A DNA stretch of 64,000 bases, from positions 23,216,653 through 23,280,652 of the forward strand of contig CATQJL010000001.1 of the NCBI GenBank assembly GCA_958299035.1, read 5' to 3'. The notes beneath the pieces were generated by a model. It did not search any database and was not told the origin of the DNA. It worked only from the letters and a program-made list of their open reading frames with translations. Made by a program: the position numbers and the translations under genes. Shown in pieces: positions 24,601 to 33,699 of this stretch; within the stretch, counting starts at the first letter, position 1; each line of letters starts with the position of its first letter. The stretch comes from Cylicocyclus nassatus. Taxonomy: Eukaryota > Nematoda > Chromadorea > Rhabditida > Strongylidae.

Positions 24601-27600
24601 TTTTTGTTGGTCGCGACTGTACTCCGAACTGTACGATGATCGATGAATGTCGATCCACTAAAAATGCAGATTGGAAAAGAGAAAAGGGAAGTTAAGAGCA
24701 GAAAAAAGACCAAAGAAGCAAACTCAAATGGTACTCAGTTTTTTTTATCCTTGCATCTTCCCGTTCACACGGGTTCTGCTATTCTCGTAAGTCTCTTCCA
24801 TTCTTCACTGTTTGATGTTTGGATCCCATCTAATCCAAGCTCTCTTAGGTCTGGTTTGATCTTGTCCATCCATCTCATTCTAGGTCTGCCTCTTGGCCTC
24901 TTTCCGGGAACATTCAGTGACAGGGCGAGTCTTGTGATATGGCTTTCTTCTCTTCTACTTACATGTCCGTACCATCGTAGGCGCTTCTCTTGTAGCTTCT
25001 TTATGACCGGAGCAACCTTCATTGTACTTCTGATGAAGTCGTTCGTGACATGATCTAGCATGGTGACTCCAGTGGTCTATCGCAGCATTCTCGTCTCCAT
25101 TACACCAAGTCTTCGTTCGTCGTTGCGTGTGCTCGGCCAGCATTCGCTACCATAGAGGGCAGTTGGACGGATTATTGTACTGTATATCTGGGACTTGAGC
25201 TTCCGAGGTATTCTTCTGTCGCACAGAACTCCTGTAAGGCTTCTCCACTTTGACCAAGCCGCGTTGATCCTACCGAGTATCTCTTCGTGAAGGCTTCCAT
25301 CTGCGGCGATACGACTTCCTAGATACTTGAACGTGGTAGTCTTCTTGATCATCGTGTTGCCCTGAATGGTTCCTGGGGACTGGGCTCCAAGCTCCATGTA
25401 CTTCGTCTTTACTGTGTTGAGTCTTAAGCTATGCTGTTCCAACTGAGTCTTCCACATCTGTACATCGTCTTCTAGCTCATTCCTGCTTCCTGCCATCAGA
25501 ATCACGTCATCCGCATATATCACAGCCCATTGTGGTTGACGTATGAATCTACTGGTTATCGCATCCATGACTGTGATGAAGAGTAGTGGCGACAGTACAG
25601 ATTTTTGATGCACACCTGCTTTTATCGGGAATTCCTCTGATCTTCCTGCTGCTGACTGCACGTAGCTAGTCGCATTCTTGTAGACCATCTTAGTCCACTG
25701 CACGTACTCTTCTGGGACCATATGCTTTCGTAACGATTACCATATGATGTCATGCGGCACCTTGCCGAACGCCTTCTCCAGGTCGAGGAACGCTGTGTGC
25801 AGCTCACATTGTTTTTCCCTGCTTCTCTCCATCACTATTCTGGCGGTATGGATGGCGTCTGTCGTGCTGCGGTTTTTCACGAATCCACATTGATTGGATG
25901 CCAACTCTATGATGTTTCGGAGCCTCGTCTCTAGTATCCTTTCAAATATCTTCAACGTGTGGCTCATAAGTCGTATAGGCCTGTATGTGGAACATTCAGC
26001 TATGGGTTGAGCCAGACTGCGCGGCGTACGCGGCGTATGCGGCGTACGTCGCGTACGCTCCTATGATGAAACATACCGAGCGTACGCGGCGTACGCCGCG
26101 TACGTCGCTTTCCCAGCGTAGTCTGGCCCAACCCTATATCGCCTTTATTCTTCCATATCGGTATCGTCGTACTTCTACACCAGTCGCTTGGCATCTTTCT
26201 GGAGTCTACTATTCGATTCAGCAGTCGCGTCAGCCATGTAACTCCTGTCTGTCCGCACTTCTTCCAGAACTCGCTCGGGATGTCGTCTGGACCTGTTGCC
26301 TTGCCGTTCTTTGTTTTCATTATGGCGATTCGAACTTCTTCTTCCGTGATGGCCGGTACTGGTCCATGTACAGCCTCAGCCGCTGCAGCTGATGAGTATT
26401 CGTAGCTTGTGGATACCGTTTCTGCGAAGTGCTCTCTCCATCTCTTGTTGATCTCTTCAGGTTTCCTCTTCACTCTTCCATCTACATCTTTGATATTGCA
26501 GAAGTGCTTCACGTCTTTTGAGGTGTTTGCTCTTCTTCTTGCGAGCCTGTACTCACGTTCACCTCCGTGACTGTGCAGCTTCCTGTATAGCTGCCCCACG
26601 TAAGCTTCTTTCGCTTGTTTGACGCTCCGTTTCGCAGCTCGTTTGGCGTCTACATATGCCTGCCGCGCTTCTTCTGATTTTGTCTTCTGCCATATTCTGA
26701 AATACTAACAATCAGAGTTATACTACTGAAATAGATTCTTTGGTTCCAGCATCTCTGACAAAACTATTTACTCTGATGGCGACAATGACTGTTGATCAGG
26801 CTATTTTAACAAAACCAGTGAATCACTCTTGAGAGCGACTCGGTAGCATGAAACCAAGAAGAACAAACTGAAGTATGAGGGATTAGAAAAGTAGGATTAT
26901 TACGGAAAAGGGCGAGGTAGTGTTATGAAACACTGCAAGGAACGCATTCAAAAAATCTTGCAAACACTCAACCTACCTACGCAAAAACCGTATCTATTTT
27001 CTACTTTATGTACAAAACCAATACGAAATTATCTTTCAAAAATAAGGATGTGGAGAAATGGAGAAATGTAAAAAAAAATAAAGAAACCACAAAACCTGGT
27101 TGACAGAAGAACACTATTGAAAAAACACCAAGAATCTGTCCGATACGAAATGCCCAGGTTTGAAGAAGAAAATACGTGGAAATTATAAAGAAATGATTGC
27201 AAAGTCATTGAAACTCGAATGAGGTAACAGCCTCTGGTGACTACTTCCCATCGAAGTCTAGACACTCCAGACTACAGCAATTACTAAATACAAGCAAACT
27301 GGCGCTCGGATATCCTTGTTTCCACCATGCGATTCCGACAGGGTGAAGCACGCGTCCCAAAATTGTATAACACAAGCTCAGCTGGAGAAAGATGTAGTCC
27401 TCTTAAACATCTCTAGAAGCAGCATCAAGCGACAGCTAGTGCTTAATTGCTTGTACTACACAGCTTGTGTTACAATGAACTCATTACTTGTACGGAAAGG
27501 CGGGGGTGCTAAGTTAGGCATTGTTTACGAAAGGAATTTCTACATTGCCACGCAATCTACAAAGGTGAGACTGGTCGACAATTTAGCGCACGTGTTAATG

Positions 27601-29332
27601 AGCACTTGACCAGTAAAAGGCGGGGAAGCATGGCAAGTCCGCCAGGGAAACATAGGAAAGTGGACCATAACGGTAATTATTAATCAGGTCATTATCCGAG
27701 CTTACCAATCAAGAATTGCTGCACGCAAGGCGCTTGAAGCAGCATACATTGTTTCGCGCAAACTATAACTAAAAAAATGACAACTTTTTATCACTAGTGG
27801 CTTGATGTTATTTTTCTCATACTGTCATTACAAATACGGCCACTACTCAAGATGATCATTTTGGTCAAACATAATCATCAATATCAATGGCACTTAAACG
27901 TCTACAATCGCGCTGTGTGCGTAAATTACGGTAAACTGCTTGCAGTTTAGAACCTGGACACGCTTACCTCTAAGACATCGAACTAGATAGTCAAGAGAAA
28001 GATTCGACGGTTTTAGGTCTTTGAGGAAGGCATTACTGCCAAAACGTTACACGAACTAAACATCATGACAAATCTGTGTGGCTTGCAAAAAAAGTTCATT
28101 ACTCCAATATAAGAACTTCAACAACTCACTCTATCGATGCATTGTGAATCATAGAGCACAGCACTCATAAGAGCCGCATTGGAAGACTTGCACTTGATAC
28201 TCAATTGCTTGTTCTTGCTCTGGTTGCTCCATACCTCGTCCAGAGGACGGCAATTATGTTGTGAGAAGTGATAAGAGACAAGTGACATTTCACATTTTGC
28301 GACTCATAAGGTAACGCAAACTACACGTAAATAATGCTACATGAAAGGAGAACGAAACTCAAGTCAACTCACTCTAAGCGAGATTACGATAAAGAAAAAA
28401 GGCAAGTGAATCTACTGTTTGCGACACACAAGATATCGAATTGATCATTACATATGTAGGATTAAAGTCGCCTCGGCACTCATGACACTAAAATCAACGT
28501 AGCATTCGAAATACTGCAAAACTCTCGGGAAATCTCATGTTAAACTTCGTGAGAAGTTCTTCATTTTTAAAAACTTCGAATTCAAGATTCAAAATGAAGT
28601 TTCTATCTTCGTTGTCCATGACGTCAAATTCTCGGAAAGCTCCGTTTGAAGCTCTCCGGAAGTTTTGCAAACCAGCATGTCCCCGAAAAGTTCCCCTTTC
28701 TTGTCTGAGAAGATGTGGAAATATGTACGTAAGCGAATGATTCAGTAAGTTTTTTAAACCAAAATTTTAGGTTTTTTTTTTCATATTTCGGGCAAAACTT
28801 CTTGGGTTTCGATTCCAAACTCGAAGTGCATCATGATGCCAACTTTTAAAAATCAGTTGTTTGCCTGCCCTATCAAACGGCAGCTGCTGCCCAATAAAAA
28901 AAGAAAAGCAGTTTGAGGCTTGTGGAGAAAGAAATTTGACAACTTCTGAGACGGTCAATTAAAAGAATGGCTGTTGAATTTGCGGTAGTGAGATAGTAAA
29001 AGCAAGTAATGGTCGAATTCAGGTGTAAATTTCTACATTTGTTTAAACTTGCAAGCTCTCCTCTAGCAGTGTTTTTTGCTAAGTTAATACAATCAATAAA
29101 TTTCAACTGCGAATTATGTGTTAAACTTGTTCAAATTTTTCTGCATACTTACAATTTCAGATACTTCAAATGGACTCAACAATATCGCAAGCCGATATCG
29201 TATCTGAATATCGTTGCTTATTCGAATCAGGCACTGTGCAAACTATGCGAAGACATCTACAGTAAAAGGAATATTGTCATAGACAACATTAGCAGATATT
29301 TTAGTACGAAACAATGTCAACAGTCAGGATGA
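18484..29332 (+). CDS. alpha-(1,3)-fucosyltransferase (GT10), C-terminal half, 4 exons
   Basis: Encodes the C-terminal donor-binding half of a GT10 fucosyltransferase, a Golgi type II enzyme that moves fucose from GDP-fucose to N-acetylglucosamine-containing glycans (family knowledge). Joined exons 18484-18615, 20757-20879, 20924-21032 and 29161-29332 give about 178 residues in one frame; the first three joins (two phase 1, one phase 2) all agree with gt/ag borders. Seen in order: RELSKF...RGKC (the usual position of the family's YGKCG segment), the signature FYIAFENSICADYISEKF, VPVVLNRQIYE, GIPPHSFIAVDDF, NDTAYLRYFKW, and a terminal CKLCEDIY cysteine pair before the stop at 29330-29332. The transmembrane anchor and N-terminal domain are missing; their exons should lie upstream of 18484 but I could not recognise them. 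The last intron is 8.1 kb and full of transposons. It could be a living gene or a recent pseudogene, but no stop or frameshift is seen in these exons. Confidence 0.85.
19265..20660. repeat. 1.4-kb CA-rich satellite, (CA)4-5 interrupted by extra C
   Basis: Nearly pure C/A tract built of 10-14-bp units of CACAC runs separated by CC, with occasional G or T changes and a CAAA-rich right end. It fills most of the intron between fucosyltransferase exons a and b. Long open frames through it in several frames (THTPHTH or VCVWCVC type) are a composition artefact. Length in the assembly may be unreliable. Confidence 0.95.
20757..20879 (+). CDS. fucosyltransferase exon b with GT10 signature
   Basis: Acceptor CAATTTGTAG, donor G|GTATAT, phase 1 in and out, 123 nt. 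Carries the GDP-fucose-binding signature FYIAFENS...DYISEKF. The G left over from exon a plus CC at the start makes an alanine codon, so the frame closes exactly. Confidence 0.88.
20924..21032 (+). CDS. fucosyltransferase exon c
   Basis: A 44-bp intron separates it from exon b; acceptor GAGAGTTTCAG, donor AG|GTAAGT, phase 1 in, phase 2 out, 109 nt. Encodes the family segment PPHSFI..DDF.S.EKLG.YL.YL.KNDTAYLR. The tiny intron with TTTCAG acceptor is nematode-like. Confidence 0.88.
21033..21810. other. intron start with small foldback
   Basis: About 21070-21240 is a small foldback (CAAGCCCCACCCTATTTGCTC against GAGCAAAAAGAGTGCGGCTT). Its left edge holds a second TTTCAG acceptor (21063-21068). 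The rest is unassigned. Confidence 0.5.
21811..22641 (+). mobile_element. palindromic non-autonomous Helitron H2 in intron
   Basis: A|TCTTATATATAAAGC at the left and CCGGGTAAGCCAG-CTAG|T at the right. Fewer subrepeats than H1 (831 bp), same centre with GATCATCC...GGGTGATCAGC. Same strand as the fucosyltransferase and inside its last intron. Confidence 0.88.
22642..24739. other. intronic, unassigned
   Basis: Open frames at 22787-23134, 23388-23750 and 23997-24338 (up to 115 codons) show no family resemblance; I make no gene call. Confidence 0.4.
24765..25061 (-). pseudogene. RTE C-terminal segment
   Basis: 98 open codons ending at the natural stop: LRWYGHVSRREE and GKRPRGRPRMRWMDKIK, a typical end of RTE proteins. 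Separated from the preceding segment by one stop codon. Confidence 0.85.
25077..25721 (-). pseudogene. RTE RT palm/thumb segment
   Basis: 214 open codons with motif B (GVHQKSVLSPLLF) and the YADD catalytic box, then KYMELG and FKYLGSRIAADGS. Bounded by in-frame stops on both sides; coding continues beyond both. Confidence 0.87.
26000..26599 (-). pseudogene. RTE RT N-terminal segment
   Basis: Carries YRLARRRANTSKDVKHF, ITEEEVRIAIMKTKNGKATG and PDDIPSEFWKKCG, the linker and first RT blocks. The last ~30 codons are not LINE but the inserted MITE. Confidence 0.82.
26004..26134. mobile_element. 131-bp GC-rich MITE inserted in the LINE
   Basis: Ends GGGTTGAGCCAGACTGCGC and inverted GCGTAGTCTGGCCCAACCC, flanked by TAT on both sides (26001-26003, 26135-26137). 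The core is CGGCGTACG repeats in both directions. Taking it out puts the two LINE segments back in one frame. Confidence 0.85.
26702..27439. other. intronic, unassigned
   Basis: No supported feature. Confidence 0.4.
27440..27770 (+). pseudogene. Penelope-like element GIY-YIG endonuclease remnant (copy c)
   Basis: GIVYERNFYIATQ, then in a shifted frame RVNEHLTSKRRGSMAS, HRKVDHNGN and, after a further shift, ARKALEAAYIVSRK. The order parallels the better copy at 35738-35995. GIY-YIG is the nuclease domain that ends Penelope-like element proteins (family knowledge). It is broken by frameshifts and a stop. Confidence 0.7.
28019..28056 (+). ncRNA. decayed hammerhead-ribozyme-like motif (copy c)
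   Basis: TTGAGGA-AGGCA-TTAC-TGCC-AAAACGTTA, about 250 bp after the GIY-YIG remnant, follows the layout of CTGANGA-stem II-GAAAC-GTTA but with C3 and G12 changed, so it is probably inactive. Confidence 0.5.
28057..29160. other. intronic, unassigned
   Basis: Short open frames only; ends in the splice acceptor ACAATTTCAG of the fucosyltransferase last exon. Confidence 0.4.
29161..29332 (+). CDS. fucosyltransferase terminal exon
   Basis: Acceptor ACAATTTCAG at 29151-29160; the first base completes an arginine codon from exon c. Encodes YFKW...CKLCEDIY and ends at TGA 29330-29332. The conserved YF.W motif and CxxC spacing identify it as the missing end of the same enzyme across the 8.1-kb intron. 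Confidence 0.82.
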
Positions 29333-29661
29333 AATCAAGTTTGACTAGCTTTTCAAAAAGTCTGCTCTAGCAGATCTAAAGTAAAGCATTGATCATAGCT
29401 TAATTTCATCTCACAAGTTTTTATTTAGTGGGAGCATTAGGGAAAGTGTCCCATTAATATTCAACACAGCCTTATATGGGGTCCAAGTTCAGAAACATTT
29501 CTTAAGTGCAGAGCAAATTAGGTGCACTCGTGAAGAAAAAGCTGGCGAGCAGCTTAAAATAGGGTTTTGCAGGAACTTTTAGTAAGTCGGCGTAAAAGAG
29601 CTGAGCACTCAAATTGTACTTAGGTGGTAACCTATTCAGAAGTCTATCTAGTAAAATATGT

Positions 29662-30161
29662 NNNNNNNNNNNNNNNNNNNNNNNNNNNNNNNNNNNNNNN
29701 NNNNNNNNNNNNNNNNNNNNNNNNNNNNNNNNNNNNNNNNNNNNNNNNNNNNNNNNNNNNNNNNNNNNNNNNNNNNNNNNNNNNNNNNNNNNNNNNNNNN
29801 NNNNNNNNNNNNNNNNNNNNNNNNNNNNNNNNNNNNNNNNNNNNNNNNNNNNNNNNNNNNNNNNNNNNNNNNNNNNNNNNNNNNNNNNNNNNNNNNNNNN
29901 NNNNNNNNNNNNNNNNNNNNNNNNNNNNNNNNNNNNNNNNNNNNNNNNNNNNNNNNNNNNNNNNNNNNNNNNNNNNNNNNNNNNNNNNNNNNNNNNNNNN
30001 NNNNNNNNNNNNNNNNNNNNNNNNNNNNNNNNNNNNNNNNNNNNNNNNNNNNNNNNNNNNNNNNNNNNNNNNNNNNNNNNNNNNNNNNNNNNNNNNNNNN
30101 NNNNNNNNNNNNNNNNNNNNNNNNNNNNNNNNNNNNNNNNNNNNNNNNNNNNNNNNNNNNN
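29662..30161. other. assembly gap, 500 N
   Basis: Exactly 500 undetermined bases, a conventional placeholder length, so true distance across it is unknown. Any open frame spanning it is meaningless. Confidence 0.98.
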
Positions 30162-30186
30162 AAGCAGTGGTATCAACGCAGAGTAC
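30162..30186 (+). other. SMART cDNA-synthesis primer sequence at contig edge
   Basis: Begins AAGCAGTGGTATCAACGCAG and continues AGTAC: identical to the widely used SMART template-switch/PCR primer. It starts at the very first base after the gap, so it marks an untrimmed library molecule end. Confidence 0.95.
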
Positions 30187-30188
30187 TC

Positions 30189-30242
30189 TTTTCACCCTCC
30201 GCGCTTTTCCTTCCTATTGCCGTCGATATGCAGTTTGATCTC
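30189..30242. repeat. 54-bp copy of LINE sequence from 33211-33265, inverted
   Basis: TTTTCACCCTCCGCGC...CAGTTTGATCTC equals the reverse complement of 33211-33265, and is then joined directly to the LINE 3' flank, skipping 31213-33210. Confidence 0.85.
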
Positions 30243-30244
30243 AC

Positions 30245-30655
30245 ATATCATACTTGTTCCGTTGTTGTTACTGTCTTGTTGCCGCACATCGCATACTCTA
30301 TCTATGCCTCACTTCCCTTTTGCAATCTATCTTGTCTGAAACGTTGTGAGGCTATGTTTTGTGTAGAACGGTTTGAACAAAACTATACTCAAAACATCAA
30401 CAAACGAAAATTAAAACGATTGAATGCATCCAAAATCAAGGGGAACACACGCGAAAACTTCGGCGAACTAGTGAAAGGCTAATAGACAAGGCTGCAATTC
30501 AGATAAGCACTGATAGCTGCAAGGAAAAGATTGGAACAGAATACTTGAAAACTAAACAAATAGCACAAATACAAAAACAATATGTATGTATCGTCGACTC
30601 TAAAAATCGTGACGACGGTCTGCAGTGCGGCCAGTGCGCGCCGCACGGCACTGCC
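30245..30655. repeat. left arm of 410-bp inverted duplication
   Basis: Reads ATATCATACTTGTTCCG ... GGCACTGCC; its reverse complement is 30803-31212, apparently without mismatch over the stretches compared. Likely artefactual copy. Confidence 0.9.
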
Positions 30656-30719
30656 TCTTTATCGTAAGGCAATCTTGCTTCTCAGCAGTGTAGGATCCCT
30701 GCGGTAGCCATGAAAGTTC

Positions 30720-30744
30720 AAGCAGTGGTATCAACGCAGAGTAC
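30720..30744 (+). other. second SMART primer copy
   Basis: The same 25 bases recur between the two arms of the inverted duplication, followed by ACTAAAAAG. Two copies 558 bp apart in one contig point to a chimeric amplified molecule. Confidence 0.95.
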
Positions 30745-30802
30745 TAAAAAGAAAAACCACAAGAACTCACCTTCTCCACGTGATTTGGGCGAATCACTAG
30801 GC

Positions 30803-31210
30803 GGCAGTGCCGTGCGGCGCGCACTGGCCGCACTGCAGACCGTCGTCACGATTTTTAGAGTCGACGATACATACATATTGTTTTTGTATTTGTGCTATTT
30901 GTTTAGTTTTCAAGTATTCTGTTCCAATCTTTTCCTTGCAGCTATCAGTGCTTATCTGAATTGCAGCCTTGTCTATTAGCCTTTCACTAGTTCGCCGAAG
31001 TTTTCGCGTGTGTTCCCCTTGATTTTGGATGCATTCAATCGTTTTAATTTTCGTTTGTTGATGTTTTGAGTATAGTTTTGTTCAAACCGTTCTACACAAA
31101 ACATAGCCTCACAACGTTTCAGACAAGATAGATTGCAAAAGGGAAGTGAGGCATAGATAGAGTATGCGATGTGCGGCAACAAGACAGTAACAACAACGGA
31201 ACAAGTATGA

Positions 31211-31212
<2 letters not shown>
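30803..31212. repeat. right arm of inverted duplication (genuine LINE 3' flank)
   Basis: Continuous with the LINE tail at 31213-31240, so this arm is probably the true chromosomal arrangement and the left arm the copy. Confidence 0.85.
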
Positions 31213-31241
<29 letters not shown>

Positions 31242-33265
31242 AATACACCAAAAGTGTGCCAAAAAGAACACAAGAAATCAATAGCAGGAAATATTATCAC
31301 AAAATATGTTACACAGAGTATGATAGACAGGTGAGGCAGGTAAAATGCTCCGCCCGAAGTGCAGGTCGTTCTCCTTCTTCTGTGGCGAGTATTCCTCTGC
31401 CGAAATCTTGTTCCCTTACCCGGACGCGTTGGATGACCGCACTTACCAGGGCTGGCTGACCACTTAACCCTTTGCGGACGAATCCGCCAGGGACCCTGGG
31501 CGAGCGAGAAGGGGGGATTTCAAGGAAGAGGGGCGCGCCAGCTTCAGTTTCCTCAAACGGCTGAGCGAAGAGACTGCAAACCTGTCTGGATATCTTAGAA
31601 GAACGATAGAAATGATTTCGTCAATGCTGTAGTCATGCCTGACAAAGGGTCAAAGAGAAAGAATGTTTTTTTGTTTTGTTTTTCTTTTGGCATGGTGTGC
31701 AGAAAACAAAAAATTCCAACAGAAAAAAAAAGATGTGCAGTATGAATACAGCAGGCTAAACATCAGCGATTCTCAAAGTCTGCAGGACATCTATGGAAGC
31801 TAATTTTTTTCGAAACTCTGCAGAATTCTTGGACGAGATAATTTCGCATGGTAAAAGATTGAGCCATCTGGCGGAACGGCACACAAAAGAATTGAAAGCT
31901 ATTGACAACTTTTTACGTCCTAACTTCCTGTAAGACAAACCGAAACCGCCAGTTCTCCCACAAGGTCTGAAAATCCAGTAACGGCTAGGACTTAGTCTTG
32001 TTTCAAGTCTAAGAATGCGAAAACATAGGACTAAGTCATTACATATGCGTCTATATTTCAGGCTATGCAATTTAAGCGTAGCCAGTCTAGTATTGTACGA
32101 CGGCAGAGTTTGAGGATAATCCGGTCTGGGATAACATCTGTAGTAGAGAATTCTGGTAAATGTTTTCTGGACCTTCTCTAACTTTTCAATGTTCTTCTTT
32201 ACAAATGGACTCCAGACCGGTGATGCATATTCTAAATGTGGCAAAACGTATGTCTTATAGAGCCACACAAGGAGGACTGGGTCATTGCTCTGAATGCTTC
32301 TTAGTAGAACGAACAGCGCTGACAGAGCCTTTTTAACCACTGAATCAAAGTGGAAATTAAAATTTAGCTGATCGTCTACAAAAATGCCAAGATCTTTTGT
32401 ATTGCTACAGCGCTCCAGGACGACCCCGTCGCAAAAATAGTCACGAAATTCAGAGTTGCCGATATGGAGCACTTTGGATTTAAGTGCATTAACGGGAAGA
32501 TCCCACTTCTTAGACCAAAAAATCATTTTTCCTATTGCAGAAGAAATCGCTGTATATGCTTCAGAGTACTCTTCCTCATTGTAGCAAAAATAGATTTTAA
32601 CATCGTCAGCAAAAACTTGAATTTTGATATTTGGATGAGTTCTAAGCACAGAAGGCAACTCTGCGGTATAGGTTAAGAAGAGAAGAGGAGAAAGTATCCC
32701 TCCCTGAGGGACTCCACTATCACAGCAAAATCGCTTCGAATAACTGTTCCCAACTCGAACAGTCATGCCTCGATCATGAAGATAGGACGCAAGCCAAGAC
32801 AACAATTGCCCTCGGATTCCGTAATTCTCAAGCTTGAGAAGTAATTTGGAATGATTGACTCTATCGAATGCTTTGGACAAATCAAAAAATACAACATCAA
32901 CTGATTTTCCTTGGTTCACCGCGCTAACCCAATCAAAGAGGGAGTCCGAGAGTAAAGCTGTAGTTGATCCTCCAGGAAGAAACCCGTTTTGGGCAGATGG
33001 AAAAACTTTATTGCTGTCTAGCCAATCGAGTAAGCGCTCCTTGACAATTTTTTCTAGAACTTTGCCGCAAGGTGTGGTTATGCTGATAGGGCGGAAATTC
33101 GAAATAGTAGTGTTGTTTTCGCGTTTGGGAATAGCTGTTATTAGCGCTTCTTTCCATATTTTAGGAACTACTCCTAATGATAAGGAAGCATTGAAAATAA
33201 GTGACAAAGGGAGATCAAACTGCATATCGACGGCAATAGGAAGGAAAAGCGCGGAGGGTGAAAAG
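31213..33265 (-). mobile_element. CR1/jockey-like LINE, 5' truncated
   Basis: A non-LTR retrotransposon without a visible endonuclease domain, with an open RT frame at 31756-33225, a 3' untranslated region of about 540 bp and a TAAA-repeat tail (31213-31240, TTTA on the + strand). Coding similarity extends a little upstream of the first ATG to about 33265, where the element is cut. Confidence 0.85.
31756..33225 (-). CDS. non-LTR reverse transcriptase (CR1/jockey type), open frame
   Basis: 489 open codons. RT blocks in order: PLSLIFNASLSLG, NFRPISITTPCGKVLEKI, FFDLSKAFDRVNHSK (first catalytic aspartate), GVPQGGILSPLLF, VFADDVKIYF (catalytic FADD), LHIGNSEF, KDLGIFVDDQLNF, then the C-terminal YVLPHLEYASPVWSPF and KLEKVQKTFTRILYYR. 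This is the full palm, fingers and thumb of a LINE RT; ORF1 and endonuclease are missing because the copy is 5' truncated. The ATG chosen is simply the first in frame; LINE coding continues upstream, so it is not the natural start. No stop or frameshift within the domain suggests recent insertion. Confidence 0.88.
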   Translation of the reverse strand: MQFDLPLSLIFNASLSLGVVPKIWKEALITAIPKRENNTTISNFRPISITTPCGKVLEKIVKERLLDWLDSNKVFPSAQNGFLPGGSTTALLSDSLFDWVSAVNQGKSVDVVFFDLSKAFDRVNHSKLLLKLENYGIRGQLLSWLASYLHDRGMTVRVGNSYSKRFCCDSGVPQGGILSPLLFLTYTAELPSVLRTHPNIKIQVFADDVKIYFCYNEEEYSEAYTAISSAIGKMIFWSKKWDLPVNALKSKVLHIGNSEFRDYFCDGVVLERCSNTKDLGIFVDDQLNFNFHFDSVVKKALSALFVLLRSIQSNDPVLLVWLYKTYVLPHLEYASPVWSPFVKKNIEKLEKVQKTFTRILYYRCYPRPDYPQTLPSYNTRLATLKLHSLKYRRICNDLVLCFRILRLETRLSPSRYWIFRPCGRTGGFGLSYRKLGRKKLSIAFNSFVCRSARWLNLLPCEIISSKNSAEFRKKLASIDVLQTLRIADV

Positions 33266-33349
33266 GGCGGATGCAGCAGAGTAATAAAAAAGCAATAATT
33301 TTGTTCTCCTATGATAACAAAAGCAATCAGCAGCGGCTACGATGCTGAC

Positions 33350-33402
33350 GGCTGCTACGGGCTGTTACGGGATGCTACCGGCGCGGTATGAAGGCACCTG
33401 AC
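33350..33402. repeat. imperfect direct repeat, copy 1
   Basis: GGCTGCTACGGGCTGTTACGG ... GCGCGGTATGAAGGCACCTGA, GC-rich, matches 33637-33699 in the same orientation. Confidence 0.6.
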
Positions 33403-33636
33403 GGGGCCAGGGCAGGCTAGTGCAACACACCTACGCCCGAGCGCTACCATATGCGCAGCGTGCAGGGACCATGCTACGCACAACATCGCGGCTTATTTTT
33501 CATTGTGTCATGCCATTTTTCCGTTTCTGTCGCGGCGCATTGTGTTTTTCTTTTGTTTCTATGCCCGTATGCAATCTATCTCTATTCCATTGACAATTTT
33601 CTTCTCAGCAAGGGAAGAAGGTATCACCTAACAAAC

Positions 33637-33699
33637 CTGCTACGGGCTGCTACGGGCTGCTAGGGGCGGTTGCCGGCGCAGTATAAAGACACCTGAGGA
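33637..33699. repeat. imperfect direct repeat, copy 2
   Basis: CTGCTACGGGCTGCTACGG ... GCGCAGTATAAAGACACCTGA. The ~290-bp spacing and a TATAAA in copy 2 could mean remnants of a small LTR-like unit, but no terminal features are seen. Confidence 0.55.

Larger units (their letters stand above)
24740..26701 (-). mobile_element. RTE-type LINE, 5' truncated, in fucosyltransferase intron
   Basis: Minus-strand RT domain starting in the linker before the RT (AYVDAKRAAKR) and running to the C-terminus. Visible blocks: GPDDIPSEFWKKCG, NQCGFVKNRSTTDAIH, FLDLEKAFGKVPHDIIW, GVHQKSVLSPLLF, catalytic VIYADDVILMAG, ALYGSECWP, LRWYGHVSRREE and GKRPRGRPRMRW near the end. Damage is light: two in-frame stops (near 25735 and 25077) and a 131-bp MITE at 26004-26134. 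The endonuclease domain is absent, so it is a 5'-truncated copy cut at about 26701. Confidence 0.87.

Noticed and set aside
29502..30482. Open frames of 180-274 codons across the N run
   Set aside because: They are mostly undetermined bases.
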